Shown: positions 23,073 to 32,152, numbered from the stretch's first letter. The stretch is DNA of 64,000 nt from Hymenobacter sp. PAMC 26628 (GCF_001562275.1 NZ_CP014304.1:2542001-2606000); one strand, 5' to 3'. The notes: generated by a model from the letters alone, not told the origin. Numbers and translations: made by a program.

Positions 23073-24893
23073 ATGGCTGGAAGTGGGTTCTTCGGAGGTT
23101 TGCCGTCCCCGGTTTCGCCGGGTCTCGCAACCACCCAGTATCAGTTAGTAGAAGTAGGTCCTGTCCGCGCACAGCAAGCCAACCACCTCGAGCCCGAGGC
23201 CCTAGTGTACTTTAGCCCACTCCAGCACGGGGCGCGCGCGACCCATGAGGCGGAGCGCATTCAACAACCCATTCCGATGCAGTTGGCGACACTGCTCGTT
23301 CCCGGGACGGTCTGGTCGGCGAGCGGCGAGCTGCTAGATGAAGGGAGTGATACCTATACCGGGCGCCGTCAGTTGGTGCTGGGAAAGCAAGCACCCGATG
23401 TGGGCCGTTTGGCGGACTTGTTCCCTTTGGAAAACAGTCGCCCCGGGTTTCTCCAGGCGGCTTGCCCCGACGCTTGGTACGCTATTATAAAGGGGCATAA
23501 GGAGCAGCTACTGGTTCCGTGCTTCGAATTACTGCGCGCCTTCTGTTACCAAGGGGCCGGGGGATTGAGCAACTTCCTGTTTTCTCGGTTACCCCTCGAC
23601 GCCCTGTGTTGGCCCATTGCGGCACCTTCCACAAGCACTGCTTTTACCGCTCACCTGTGCGTCGCAGCGGCCTCCCTGGGCGGGCAGGAAGCCATCGTTT
23701 TAGCGGAACTTTTGTTTAATTCGCCGTACCGTGCCAGCATTGAGCAGGCCCATCGCTACCTCGCAACCACGTGGCATGCGTGCGAGGCCAACCGCGAAAT
23801 CGCACAAGCTTTTGCCAAGGTTTATTTACAATTGGGCCGGAACGTCAAAGCGAGTGCTTGGGGGGTATCCTTTGCGGTTGGCAAACAGCATTATTTCTGG
23901 GTTAGCCGGCTTCTTCCATCGCCGGCCTGGCACTCGTTTAAAGCGGTAGTGTACCACCCGCTGGGGGCTGGCTCGAGGAACGCGAGCCCTTTTTCTGCGC
24001 TGCCACACCCCGCGTTTCGGGACATGTTGCAAGGGCGCAGGCCTACCCCGAAGACGTTGCCAGCGGCGGGGGTACCGGAAGGTTTTCGGCAGTTCGGCCG
24101 CGGCGGTCACGACCCGTTGCTGCCGGCTGCTTATATTCCCGTCACCCAGGATTTTCCATGGGCCGCGCGGCTTTTGATATCGCGTCCACCCGTTTTTGCG
24201 GACCCGAAAGTAGTCGACACTTTGTGGGCGCGACCCGGTTACGCACTGGTAGGGGAAGCCGACCCGTTGCCCGCGAATCTGTTATTTCAGCAAGCGTGCA
24301 CGCACTTGCAGCAACGTGGCTGCTTGGTAAACGTCCTTGAAATCAATAATCCCGGCCGTCACTTGGGGCCGGGCCGCTCGCTTTTCCCCTACGCCTGCGC
24401 GCCAAATCGGATGACCCACTTGCCGGATGGGCGATACCGGCCCTTGAGCATCGCCCACGTTCAATGGGGTGGCGGACATTTTTACTTGCTCAACGTCTTG
24501 GACAGCCCGGAGTTTGTCTTGTGTTATCAAAAAAATCTAACCCGGGCATCCTCCAAAGCATTGACGGCCTTGCTGCTGGCCGCCGTCAAGTTAAACGTTC
24601 AATGGAACCGCCTCACGCGCCGCCCGCAGTACCGCGACAGTCACGAGGTGATTGTTTTCGAACTGGAATTGGGCATCGCTTGGCTTTCGGAATCAATTCA
24701 TGTGGTGTTGAAGCATGCGGTAGCGTACTACAATCAGGCAGTTGAGTTTTTCAGGCAGATAGAAAATTTAAATTTAACCGAGGCTACGTCCGACGCCGAG
24801 CAATTAAAATTGATTGATGGCGTACGGCATAGCACCGGTAAAATACAATACCCGGGTAACCAAATTGGTGAGCCATCTATCCGACTAGAATGA
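23073..24893 (+). CDS. Large protein at the left transposon end, possibly TnsE-like
   Basis: A 606-residue soluble protein, the first gene inside the left end. Its layout reminds me of TnsE, the Tn7 protein that steers insertion to replicating or conjugating DNA. It has an N-terminal beta segment (YQLVEVGPVRAQQANHLEPE, then ALVYFSPL) and a hydrophobic helix (LLVPCFELLRAFCYQGAGGL) like the mid-protein helix of TnsE. The C-terminal domain reads HLQQRGCLVNVLEINNPGRH, LPDGRYRPLSIAHVQWGGGH and FYLLNVLDSPEF. The comparison is from memory of the family pattern and is not an alignment. It faces the resolvase gene convergently, 23 bases away. If not TnsE, it is an unrecognised element-specific protein. 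Confidence 0.45.
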   Translation: MAGSGFFGGLPSPVSPGLATTQYQLVEVGPVRAQQANHLEPEALVYFSPLQHGARATHEAERIQQPIPMQLATLLVPGTVWSASGELLDEGSDTYTGRRQLVLGKQAPDVGRLADLFPLENSRPGFLQAACPDAWYAIIKGHKEQLLVPCFELLRAFCYQGAGGLSNFLFSRLPLDALCWPIAAPSTSTAFTAHLCVAAASLGGQEAIVLAELLFNSPYRASIEQAHRYLATTWHACEANREIAQAFAKVYLQLGRNVKASAWGVSFAVGKQHYFWVSRLLPSPAWHSFKAVVYHPLGAGSRNASPFSALPHPAFRDMLQGRRPTPKTLPAAGVPEGFRQFGRGGHDPLLPAAYIPVTQDFPWAARLLISRPPVFADPKVVDTLWARPGYALVGEADPLPANLLFQQACTHLQQRGCLVNVLEINNPGRHLGPGRSLFPYACAPNRMTHLPDGRYRPLSIAHVQWGGGHFYLLNVLDSPEFVLCYQKNLTRASSKALTALLLAAVKLNVQWNRLTRRPQYRDSHEVIVFELELGIAWLSESIHVVLKHAVAYYNQAVEFFRQIENLNLTEATSDAEQLKLIDGVRHSTGKIQYPGNQIGEPSIRLE

Positions 24894-24915
24894 GTTTTTA
24901 TGCCCTGCCTCCCCT

Positions 24916-25617
24916 TCAGACAGGGTGAATATGCGGCTTCGTTTCATCGGCTGGCTCTGACGGGACCGTCCCCTGAAGCAAGCGCCGAACTGTGGTCTTG
25001 TGGAATTCTTTGCCCCGACGCGTGCGGTAGCCGTGCGCGTTTAATTCGCCCGCAATCCCCTCCAACGTGAGCCCGTCCCGGCGCAGCAACGTGGCCAGCC
25101 GGCGGGCCTGCTTGTTGGGTACGGCCTCCTGTGCGTTGCGCTGCACTACCGCCCGGCCCAGGGCACGCGATTCGGGGGTAAAGTTTTCGGGCTTGCCCAG
25201 CGTAAAGCCCCGGGCCTTTTTAGCGGATAGGCCCCGTTTGGTGGAGTCGGAAATATCCTTGGCCCCTTTCTGGGCCACGGCGGCCAGGATGTTGATGGTG
25301 AATTCGTCGGCGTTGGGGATGTCGCAGGCCTTGAAGCGGACCCGCTCTTCCATCAGCTTCGAGGTGAAGTAGACACTGCGAGCCAGGCGCGACATCTCGG
25401 CCACGAGTAGCGTGGCCCCGGCGGTCCGGGTCTCCACGATGGCTTTCGCCATCTCCGGCCGGTTGTTCTTGCGTCCGCTCTCGACCTCGATGTATTCGGA
25501 CACAATCCGGTCGCCGGGCTGCAGGAAACGGTGGGCGATGAGGCGCTGGCCTTCGAGGCCGAGGCCGCTCTGGCCCTGGCGCAAGGTCGAGGCCCGCAGG
25601 TATAGTACATAATTCAT
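24916..25617 (-). CDS. Serine recombinase (resolvase/TniR-like)
   Basis: A 233-residue small serine recombinase. The catalytic domain shows MNYVLYLRASTLRQGQSGLG with the nucleophile Ser, EVESGRKNNRPEMAKAIVET, GATLLVAEMSRLARSVYF with the conserved Arg residues, and INILAAVAQKGAKDISDSTK. A helical arm and a C-terminal helix-turn-helix (LTLEGIAGELNAHGYRTRRG, then WHKTTVRRLL-like helix) complete it. In Tn5053/Tn7-like elements lacking TnsA such an enzyme resolves cointegrates. A palindromic site lies just upstream of its start. It appears intact. Confidence 0.9.
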   Translation of the reverse strand: MNYVLYLRASTLRQGQSGLGLEGQRLIAHRFLQPGDRIVSEYIEVESGRKNNRPEMAKAIVETRTAGATLLVAEMSRLARSVYFTSKLMEERVRFKACDIPNADEFTINILAAVAQKGAKDISDSTKRGLSAKKARGFTLGKPENFTPESRALGRAVVQRNAQEAVPNKQARRLATLLRRDGLTLEGIAGELNAHGYRTRRGKEFHKTTVRRLLQGTVPSEPADETKPHIHPV

Positions 25618-25661
25618 CGGCAGGAGGGCATGGGTATAAATTCCAGTACAAAAGTACGCAG

Positions 25662-25697
25662 GTTACGTTCTTAGAACGACCGTTCTTAGCACGTAAC
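25662..25697. promoter_or_regulatory. Possible res site
   Basis: Outer arms gttacgt/acgtaac and an inner inverted repeat ttcttagaac..gttcttagc form a 36-base imperfect palindrome 45 bases upstream of the resolvase start, where resolvase target sites usually lie. Confidence 0.5.
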
Positions 25698-25748
25698 TTT
25701 AACCAATATTCTGCATTTTCGCGTTGGCACTCCTTATATACAATATAC

Positions 25749-25859
25749 ATGGACTACATTCTCTACCGCGGCCTTCAAGGCCAAGGTCAGAGTGGCCTCG
25801 GCCTCGAAGGCCAGCGCCTCATTGCCCTTGGTTTTTTAGGGGTTATATGCCTGCCATAA
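25749..25859 (+). pseudogene. Truncated serine recombinase N-terminus
   Basis: Thirty-six residues (MDYILYRGLQGQGQSGLGLE, GQRLIALGF...) match the first part of the resolvase at 25617 (GQSGLGLEGQRLIA is identical) with the catalytic Arg-Ala-Ser segment deleted. It points the other way, so the resolvase region is a partial inverted duplication. Confidence 0.75.
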
Positions 25860-26054
25860 CCCGGAGACAAAATTCGCAAACCCTATATTAACCAGCTGTC
25901 CAACTTCGTGTCGAAAACCAGGGCGACGCGCAGCATCCCGGCGGTGAGCGTTTTGGCAATTTTCGCGCCGTTTCCCGAACACCTGACCTTGGGCAATCCC
26001 AGCAGTATCAATAAGCCTTTGACACTCCACATTGCCCGCTACACGTTAGCTAAT

Positions 26055-26986
26055 GAAGCTGTTTAGGAAGTAGGGTGTAAACAAAAAAACTCCCACGGCG
26101 GGGAGAAATTTGGGGTGCGACCTACCTCACTCCTGCCCATTGCCATGGAAGTCCTGCCCAAAGCTATTATCGTGACCTGGCTCTTGCCCCACCTACCTTT
26201 TCCTGCTACCGGCCGCCGCCGCCGGGTTGCACCGGCCGAGGTGGTGGGAGCCATTCTCTACAAACTCAAAACTGGCTGCCAATGGCGCTGGCTACCGGTG
26301 GCCGCCTTATTCAGCGGCGAACCCCTAAGTTGGCAGGGCGTGTACTGCCACTTCCATACCTGGAGCAAACAGGGAGCCTGGCAAAAGCTGTGGCTCACAC
26401 TACTGCGCCTGCATCGTCGCCTGCTCGACCTCTCCGGCACCCAACTCGACGGCCGCCATACGCCCGCCAAGAACGGCGGGACGGCTGTCGGCTACCAGGG
26501 CCGCAAGGCGGCCCGCACCACCAACGCCTTGTTCGTGGCTGACAACCAGGGCCAGCCGCTGGGCGTGGCCACGCCTCAGGCCGGGCAGCACCACGACCCG
26601 TTCCAGTTGGCGGAGGTCTTTGCCGAACTCTGCGCCCGGCTTAAGGAGGCAGGCCTGGGTCTGGACGGGTTGTTTCTGAATGCTGATAAGGCCTTCGATG
26701 TGAGCAGCTTGCGCCAGGCATGCGCCCGCCATGACATCCAGGTGAACATCCCGCGTAATTGCCGCGCGACCGACTGGCAGACCGATGACGATACCCCGCT
26801 ACTCGACCCCGAACTTTACCGCCGTCGCCTCGTCATTGAGCAGCTGAACGCCTGGCTTGATAGTTTCAAGGCCCTGTTGGTCCGCTTCGAAACTTGCTTG
26901 CACACGTGGCTTGCCTTTCATTGGCTGGCTTTTTCCGTCCTTCTACTACGTAGAATTGGCCGCCCGCCTACTTCCTAAACAGCTTC
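26055..26986. mobile_element. IS5-family element with AAT target duplication
   Basis: Perfect 20-bp inverted ends (gaagctgtttaggaagtagg) and a 3-bp duplication AAT at 26052-26054 and 26987-26989. 932 bp. The ends share gaagctgttt with the decayed element at 53881-54625, so the two are relatives. Confidence 0.92.
26115..26978 (+). CDS. IS5-family transposase
   Basis: A 287-residue single-frame transposase. The N-terminal DUF4096-like part reads EVVGAILYKLKTGCQWRWLP and WQGVYCHFHTWSKQGAWQKL; the first catalytic Asp is in LSGTQLDGRHTPAKNGG, the second in DGLFLNADKAFDVSSLRQAC, and the Glu in YRRRLVIEQLNAWLDSFKAL, followed by RFETCLHTWLAFHWLAFS. An ATG at 26145 (MEVLPKAI) is an alternative start. 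The gene is open and the element has perfect ends, so it could be active. Confidence 0.9.
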   Translation: MRPTSLLPIAMEVLPKAIIVTWLLPHLPFPATGRRRRVAPAEVVGAILYKLKTGCQWRWLPVAALFSGEPLSWQGVYCHFHTWSKQGAWQKLWLTLLRLHRRLLDLSGTQLDGRHTPAKNGGTAVGYQGRKAARTTNALFVADNQGQPLGVATPQAGQHHDPFQLAEVFAELCARLKEAGLGLDGLFLNADKAFDVSSLRQACARHDIQVNIPRNCRATDWQTDDDTPLLDPELYRRRLVIEQLNAWLDSFKALLVRFETCLHTWLAFHWLAFSVLLLRRIGRPPTS

Positions 26987-27201
26987 AATACCATAATCCT
27001 TACCAACGGCGTGCCCATCGAAACTGTTAGTTCGATGCTGGGCCACCGCAACCTACTTATCACCCAAAGCTCTGCGAAGATGCTTGAGCACAAGGTGAGC
27101 GAAGACACGAGGCGGAGCGGCTGCGTGACGTTGAATAATCATCAGTCCCGCTTGAGAAGCCAATCAGCAGAAATTAATTTATGCTTTAGCATCACAGTAT
27201 C

Positions 27202-27498
27202 ATGGAAGATTATATTTACCAATATCGGATTGTTTCGGTCGGTCACCGACGCCACGTTGAAATAACCGGCTTTCAGCCTGCCGACGAATTCGAGCTTGCT
27301 GAGCTGCTGCACACGCTGCAACACAAACACGGTTGGCAACAAGGATTGCAAGTGTTCATAGGGCAGGGGCGAGACGCAGTAGGTACCCCGCTGTCAACAG
27401 GCTTAGCTAACTATTATCACTACATTGACGAAATGCGTGTTGGCTCTCATCGAAGTGACGTTACAGTAACGCCATGGACTAAAGATTCATTGACATAA
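27202..27498 (+). CDS. Small protein of unknown function
   Basis: A 98-residue protein (MEDYIYQYRIVSVGHRRHVE) with a beta-rich start and a helix EFELAELLHTLQHKHGWQQG. No motif recognised. It sits between the integrase relic and the methyltransferase. Its frame is open and codon use is ordinary, but evidence for a gene is modest. The 165 bases after it hold the methyltransferase promoter region. Confidence 0.45.
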   Translation: MEDYIYQYRIVSVGHRRHVEITGFQPADEFELAELLHTLQHKHGWQQGLQVFIGQGRDAVGTPLSTGLANYYHYIDEMRVGSHRSDVTVTPWTKDSLT

Positions 27499-27669
27499 CT
27501 TGATTTTGTGCAATTTTGGTCGAGCTACGCGCGTAAAATATTGCTGTTAGGTGCGTGGCAAGGGTTTCCTTATATTTGTCCGGTGCAACCATTGACCATG
27601 CGTTCTCTAATGCTGGACGCGTAGCAGCTCACACGAATGCTTTGTGACAAGCTGAGTAACTAATTGATT

Positions 27670-28800
27670 ATGGACCAACCTGATGCCTTGGCCCCTCTAT
27701 TAGCAGAAACAAAACAACCCGTGGCGGTTGACGTTTTCTGCGGCGTCGGGGGACTTACCAACGGATTTAATACTGCTGGCCTGCGTGTGGTGGCAGGCAT
27801 TGATTTCGACGAAAGTTGCAAATTTGCTTACGAAAAAAACAACAAGGCTACCTTCCTTCACCAAGACATTACTAAAGTCACGGCCGAGGAAGTTGCAGCA
27901 CTATATCCGCAGGACGCGGTAAAAATTTTAGTGGGTTGCGCCCCCTGCCAGCCGTTTTCGCGGATGCGCGGCGACCGACCGGATAAGGATGAGAAATGGA
28001 AGCTTCTATATTCGTTTGGGAAGCTGATAGAAAAGGTCGAACCAGAGGTCGTTTCTATGGAAAATGTCACCCTACTTGCCAGCTATGATAAGGGTAAGGT
28101 GCTAAACGATTTCATTGATAAGCTAGAAGGGCTGGGCTACTACGTGTCTAAATTCGTGGTTAATGCAGCGAATTATGGGGTGCCTCAGCGCCGGTACCGC
28201 TTGATTCTATTTGCCTCAAAACGAGGTAAAATCAAGCTTGTTTCCAAAACGCATGTCGGCAAGGAGCTGGTTAGTGTTGCTCATGCTATCGAGAAACTGC
28301 CTCCCATTGAGGCTGGCCAGGCAGATAGGGATGACCCCCTGCACCGCGCCCGTAGCTTAAGCCCCATCAACATGCGTCGCATTCAGGCAACTCGGGAAGG
28401 CGGAAATTGGACAGATTGGCCCGCGGAGCTTTCTGCCGACCTCAAATGCCGCGAAACAGAGGAAGGTAAAAAGTTTACTAGTGCCTACGGCCGTATGAGC
28501 TGGAAAGACCCCGCTCCAACGCTAACCACTCACTGCATGGGCTTGAGCAACGGCCGCTACGGCCACCCCAAGCAAAACCGAGCTATTTCACTACGCGAGG
28601 CAGCCCTGCTTCAATCCTTTCCTACAGGCTACCAATTCGTGGAGGAAGGCAAGCCTACTATAATATCCAACCTTGCCCGCCACATTGGCAACGCCGTTCC
28701 ACCCAAGCTTGGAGAGGCTATAGCCCAGAGCATCTTGAAGCACCTAGCTAACCCAATCCCAGCGAACACAGATGGCCGGCAAACTAAAATGGCGTTTTGA
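27670..28800 (+). CDS. DNA (cytosine-5-)-methyltransferase
   Basis: A C5 methyltransferase of 376 residues that would methylate a cytosine in a DNA target with SAM. All main motifs are present: motif I DVFCGVGGLTNGFNTAGL, motif IV with catalytic Cys in VGCAPCQPFSRM, motif VI EVVSMENVTLL, motif VIII VPQRRYRLILFAS, motif IX-X HIGNAVPPKLGEAI. The target domain lies at about 215-310 (RRIQATREGGNWTDWPAELS). Start ATG at 27670; a TTG two codons earlier is the alternative. The last 29 bases overlap the next gene, so it is the first of four tightly packed genes. It could mark self DNA for a defence system or supply the signal that the sensor reads. A Vsr gene lies beyond. Confidence 0.95.
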   Translation: MDQPDALAPLLAETKQPVAVDVFCGVGGLTNGFNTAGLRVVAGIDFDESCKFAYEKNNKATFLHQDITKVTAEEVAALYPQDAVKILVGCAPCQPFSRMRGDRPDKDEKWKLLYSFGKLIEKVEPEVVSMENVTLLASYDKGKVLNDFIDKLEGLGYYVSKFVVNAANYGVPQRRYRLILFASKRGKIKLVSKTHVGKELVSVAHAIEKLPPIEAGQADRDDPLHRARSLSPINMRRIQATREGGNWTDWPAELSADLKCRETEEGKKFTSAYGRMSWKDPAPTLTTHCMGLSNGRYGHPKQNRAISLREAALLQSFPTGYQFVEEGKPTIISNLARHIGNAVPPKLGEAIAQSILKHLANPIPANTDGRQTKMAF

Positions 28801-30883
28801 CGCAAGCACCTTTAAATTGCTTGGACGCGGCCTCATTACCGACCGTATCACCGCTATTTACGAGCTAGTTAAGAACTGTTACGACGCCAACGCTACCACG
28901 GTGGAAGTAGAGTTTTTCCACGCCCAGAAGCGAGGTTCCCGTAGCAGAATCGTCATTCGGGACGATGGTACGGGCATGAGTTTAGCGGATATTCGTGACA
29001 AGTGGTTGGTAGTTGGTACTTCCAGTAAACGGAAAACGGCGTTTTCTCCAGCTCCATTCAACCGTCGCTACATTGGTGAAAAAGGTGTAGGCCGTTTTGC
29101 TACCGATAAGCTTGGAGAACATCTACGTATTAAGACGCGTCGTCAAGAGGATACGCAATCTCTGTCAGTAATAATTAACTGGGGAAATTACGAAAAGGAA
29201 ATTGCTGGAAACGAGCAACTCGTTTTATTTACTGAGCTAGAAAACGAATACGCTTTCCTCGACCGCGATAAAACATTTAAAAAAGGCCACGGCACGGAGC
29301 TAACTATTACTATGCTGCACGAGGCATGGGAACGGGATATGCTACTCCGACTCGATAACCAGCTTGGACGAATCCTGCCTCCAGTGCCTGTCACTAGTGT
29401 CGATTTCAATATTTCGCTCAGTGCGCCCGAGCTAGATTATCCCGAACAGCTGATTAAAGCGAGGCCCGTTGAAAAACTAGCCACGAAACACGCTGCTGTT
29501 CCCTGCGACACGAAGCAAAAAAAACAGGGCGTATTGCACTTCAACAAAGACACTGAGGAATTCGAAGTGACGTATGAGGAAGCTAAGAGTTTTGGCCCGA
29601 TTGCCATAGACTTTTACTACTTTGACGTAGAGGCTCAGAAACAATTTAAGAGCATTTATAAAAACACTGAAAACTACGTCGAGGGCTTCAAAATATACCG
29701 CGATGGCGTCATTTGCACGCCCTTTGCCGAATACGAAACAGTGTTGGATAAACGCCGGGATATATTAGGAGTGGACAAACGCCGTTACGCGGATGCTTTC
29801 AATAAGCTGAACACCCGAGAATTCATCGGTATTGTTCATATTACTAAAGACGATAACCCGAATATCAATGATGCTACTAACCGCCAGGATTTTGTAGATA
29901 ATCAGGAGTACCGACTTTTTAAGGAGTTTCTTATTGAGCAACTTGATGAATTTGGTCAGTATCGATTGTCGAAACGTGCCGATAATAAGGAGCGGGTGCA
30001 AAATAATCTGCGACGTGCTACTGCTGACGTTAAAGACATCGGACGCACTCTAAACCAGATTGTGCGCGCGCGGCCCGAACTTAAGGCCGTATTGGCCCCC
30101 ACCATTGAAAAGGCCCGGCTAGTAACCGCAACGGTCAATGAGGGGGTGAAAGTGTCTGAGGATTCTGAAAAGGAATTTCAGCGCAAGGAGGCTTTGTACC
30201 TAAGCCTTATGTCCATGCAGGACTTTGCAAGTGAGTTGGCTCACGGCATTCGCTTTACGATTGCGCCCATCAAGCATGCCGCTGAATATATGATAGAATT
30301 CTATCCCAATCCTACCTATGATAAAAAGGTGCTGCACTATGCTGAGCTTATTTATAAGCAGACTGAAAAGGTAAGCGCACTAGTGAACTTCATGTTAAGC
30401 TACGCTCAAGTTGACTTACAGGACAGCGAATTTTTTGTCAAAGACCTGCTAGATGGTGTGCTGGGCGGAGCTTATTCGCTCACATTTGAGCGCGAAGGAA
30501 TTAAATCAGAAATAAACATCAAGGATAATATTCAACTCACGGGAAAGCGTAAGTTTCTAGAAGATGTAATCCAAAACCTCGCTTCAAATTCTATTAAAGC
30601 GCTAAAAAAGGAAAAGGATAAGAGGATTTTATGCGAGAGTTATGCTGACGAAGATAAATTACATATAATCTTCTCCGACAACGGCATAGGCGTTGATCCA
30701 AAAATCGCCAGTAAGATGTTTGAAATGTTCAAGACCACTACTGCCGAAGAGGGAGGCGCTGGTCTTGGCCTTTTCATTGCTAAATCGCGGATGACTGCCC
30801 TGAATGGCACGATTGAATTGGTTAAGAGCGTGTTTGCTCCTAAGGGCGCTAGCTTTTGCTTATCGTTACCGCTTAAAAAATAG
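28772..30883 (+). CDS. Double-GHKL protein: MORC/Hsp90-like ATPase plus histidine kinase
   Basis: A 703-residue soluble protein with two ATPase domains. The N-terminal one is MORC/MutL/Hsp90-like: ITAIYELVKNCYDANATTVE (N-box), IVIRDDGTGMSLADIRDKW (G1), NRRYIGEKGVGRFATDKLGE (lid). A central domain (about 200-400) follows. Residues about 480-700 form a histidine kinase: MQDFASELAHGIRFTIAPIK with the putative phospho-His, a second helix, N-box VIQNLASNSIKALKK, G1 FSDNGIGVDP, and G2 GGAGLGLFIAKSRM. Known methylase-linked GHKL/MORC proteins of restriction islands have the first type only; fusion to a full kinase suggests the first ATPase senses DNA or damage and the second signals to the receiver protein three bases downstream. 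No membrane segments. Confidence 0.85.
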   Translation: MAGKLKWRFDASTFKLLGRGLITDRITAIYELVKNCYDANATTVEVEFFHAQKRGSRSRIVIRDDGTGMSLADIRDKWLVVGTSSKRKTAFSPAPFNRRYIGEKGVGRFATDKLGEHLRIKTRRQEDTQSLSVIINWGNYEKEIAGNEQLVLFTELENEYAFLDRDKTFKKGHGTELTITMLHEAWERDMLLRLDNQLGRILPPVPVTSVDFNISLSAPELDYPEQLIKARPVEKLATKHAAVPCDTKQKKQGVLHFNKDTEEFEVTYEEAKSFGPIAIDFYYFDVEAQKQFKSIYKNTENYVEGFKIYRDGVICTPFAEYETVLDKRRDILGVDKRRYADAFNKLNTREFIGIVHITKDDNPNINDATNRQDFVDNQEYRLFKEFLIEQLDEFGQYRLSKRADNKERVQNNLRRATADVKDIGRTLNQIVRARPELKAVLAPTIEKARLVTATVNEGVKVSEDSEKEFQRKEALYLSLMSMQDFASELAHGIRFTIAPIKHAAEYMIEFYPNPTYDKKVLHYAELIYKQTEKVSALVNFMLSYAQVDLQDSEFFVKDLLDGVLGGAYSLTFEREGIKSEINIKDNIQLTGKRKFLEDVIQNLASNSIKALKKEKDKRILCESYADEDKLHIIFSDNGIGVDPKIASKMFEMFKTTTAEEGGAGLGLFIAKSRMTALNGTIELVKSVFAPKGASFCLSLPLKK

Positions 30884-30886
30884 CTT

Positions 30887-31513
30887 ATGAAACCCGCTAA
30901 CAAACCATATATCGTGGTTATTGACGACGATGTGCATAAGGAGGATTATCCGTTGATAGATTTTATTGAGAGGGCTTATGGTGAGGAGCGGGTCAAACTA
31001 TTCGAGGAACCCAAAGACGGTGTTGACTTTGTGAAAGCGCACCTGTCCGAACGCATTATTGTAGTGCTTGATATTATGTTTGACGGCCAAGCAATTGGCT
31101 TCGACGTATTCGACCAGATTATCGAGGAAAGCGTGCTCGTCTGCATTATTGTGATGACGGGTAGCCTTGAGTCTACCAAAAGCACCGATTTACAGAAGTT
31201 GATAAACGGCCACGCTTGGTATTTGGTCGGCCGCGATGAGTCAGCTAAAAGCATTTTGAAATTAATTAAAGATGCAGAAGACCACCTTTCAATGCGGGTT
31301 GATGGTGCTCTAGAAGAGTGGGTGTTACGTCAGAATGCGGAAGACCAAAAGAAGCCTTTCATAACGAGTAAAGAAGGGAAAACTTACTCGCTGCTTGATA
31401 TTCTGCGTGCCATTCGTACTGAGGACGATGAAGTAGCTAAAAAATTGGTTAAGAGTATTACCAGTACAGCTATTGATATTTTGAGTCGTGATAAGTCGCG
31501 TATAGGTAATTAA
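30887..31513 (+). CDS. Receiver-domain protein of the methyltransferase operon
   Basis: Residues 1-125 are a receiver domain: acidic pair in IVVIDDDVHKED, phosphoacceptor Asp in IIVVLDIMFDGQAIG, Thr in CIIVMTGSLES. The usual final Lys is not obvious (WYLVGRDESAKS), which may change phosphorylation behaviour. The C-terminal 80 residues are helical without a DNA-binding motif (SLLDILRAIRTEDDEVAKKL), so it probably works by protein contact, for instance with the caspase-like product next to it. It begins three bases after the kinase and ends three bases before the next gene, so all are one transcript. Confidence 0.85.
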   Translation: MKPANKPYIVVIDDDVHKEDYPLIDFIERAYGEERVKLFEEPKDGVDFVKAHLSERIIVVLDIMFDGQAIGFDVFDQIIEESVLVCIIVMTGSLESTKSTDLQKLINGHAWYLVGRDESAKSILKLIKDAEDHLSMRVDGALEEWVLRQNAEDQKKPFITSKEGKTYSLLDILRAIRTEDDEVAKKLVKSITSTAIDILSRDKSRIGN

Positions 31514-31516
31514 GCA

Positions 31517-32152
31517 ATGGTGAATATTATTGTCGTTGCCGACGACCTTGACGATATTATCGGCGAGAACTGCCGGTTATCATATGGGCATCTAAGCCAA
31601 GAAATTGGTAGTGCCGATTTAAATCTGCAACTAATCACTGGCGAAAATTGCCATTCCGATGCTGTAGTAGATGCTATTATCGCCTTCGACCAACAGCCAT
31701 TTGTTTTTGTTGGGTACTCGCATGGTAATAAAAGTGCGCTGATTTCAACTGTTGCTCAAAACGGATATGTAAGCGTAAACAATGCACATCATTTCGGCAC
31801 CAGCTTGTTCTACACTACGAGCTGCTCTTCGGCAGTGGAATTGAAGGGTAAGCTGATTGAAGCCAATTGTTTCGCCTATGTTGGCTACGATGATAAAGTA
31901 ATAGTGCCCGAAAATGAGCAGGACCAGCAGCTTTTCATCACCTGCGAAAACACCGCCCTGGTTCACTTTCTCAATAGCGACGATACGCTGGCTGAGTCAG
32001 TCGAGGTGATGCGGCAGCGCCATTGGGCGCAGTATAATGAGTTTCTGAACCGCGATGAGTACGTCACGGCCAGTTTGCTCATGCAAAATCTGGATTGTTT
32101 GGCGTGGGAAGACACAGGCTCGCTACGACGTAGCCAGTTGGCTGTGAATTAG
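31517..32152 (+). CDS. Caspase-like (CHAT/C25-type) protein
   Basis: A 211-residue protein with the pattern of a caspase-fold cysteine peptidase. The putative catalytic His is in PFVFVGYSHGNKSALI. About 40 residues later the Cys is in FGTSLFYTTSCSSAVELKGK, followed by LIEANCFAYVGYDDKV, the usual strand after the Cys helix. No other domain is present. GYSHG could be misread as a lipase elbow, but the S-C-S-S and the strand order favour the caspase fold. As the last gene of the methyltransferase-kinase-receiver operon it is a plausible effector that cleaves host or partner proteins when the pathway fires. The dyad is seen; activity and target are inference. Confidence 0.62.
   Translation: MVNIIVVADDLDDIIGENCRLSYGHLSQEIGSADLNLQLITGENCHSDAVVDAIIAFDQQPFVFVGYSHGNKSALISTVAQNGYVSVNNAHHFGTSLFYTTSCSSAVELKGKLIEANCFAYVGYDDKVIVPENEQDQQLFITCENTALVHFLNSDDTLAESVEVMRQRHWAQYNEFLNRDEYVTASLLMQNLDCLAWEDTGSLRRSQLAVN

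Larger units (their letters stand above)
25868..27130 (+). pseudogene. Tyrosine recombinase 3' remnant interrupted by an IS5 element
   Basis: Before the IS: NKPLTLHIARYTLA, which carries the HxxR motif of the catalytic domain. After it: TIILTNGVPIETVSSMLGHR and NLLITQSSAKMLEHKVSEDT, with the LGHxN motif, but Ser in place of the catalytic Tyr position (SSAKM instead of HYAKM). Removing the IS and one AAT duplication joins the two in frame (RYTLANTIILTNG). Upstream of 25860 the similarity fades. It is inactive. Confidence 0.75.

Noticed and set aside
31517..32152. GYSHG read as the nucleophile elbow of an alpha/beta hydrolase
   Set aside because: The following strand order, the S-C-S-S motif 40 residues later and the lack of an acid/His tail fit the caspase fold better. 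Still only a motif-level judgement.
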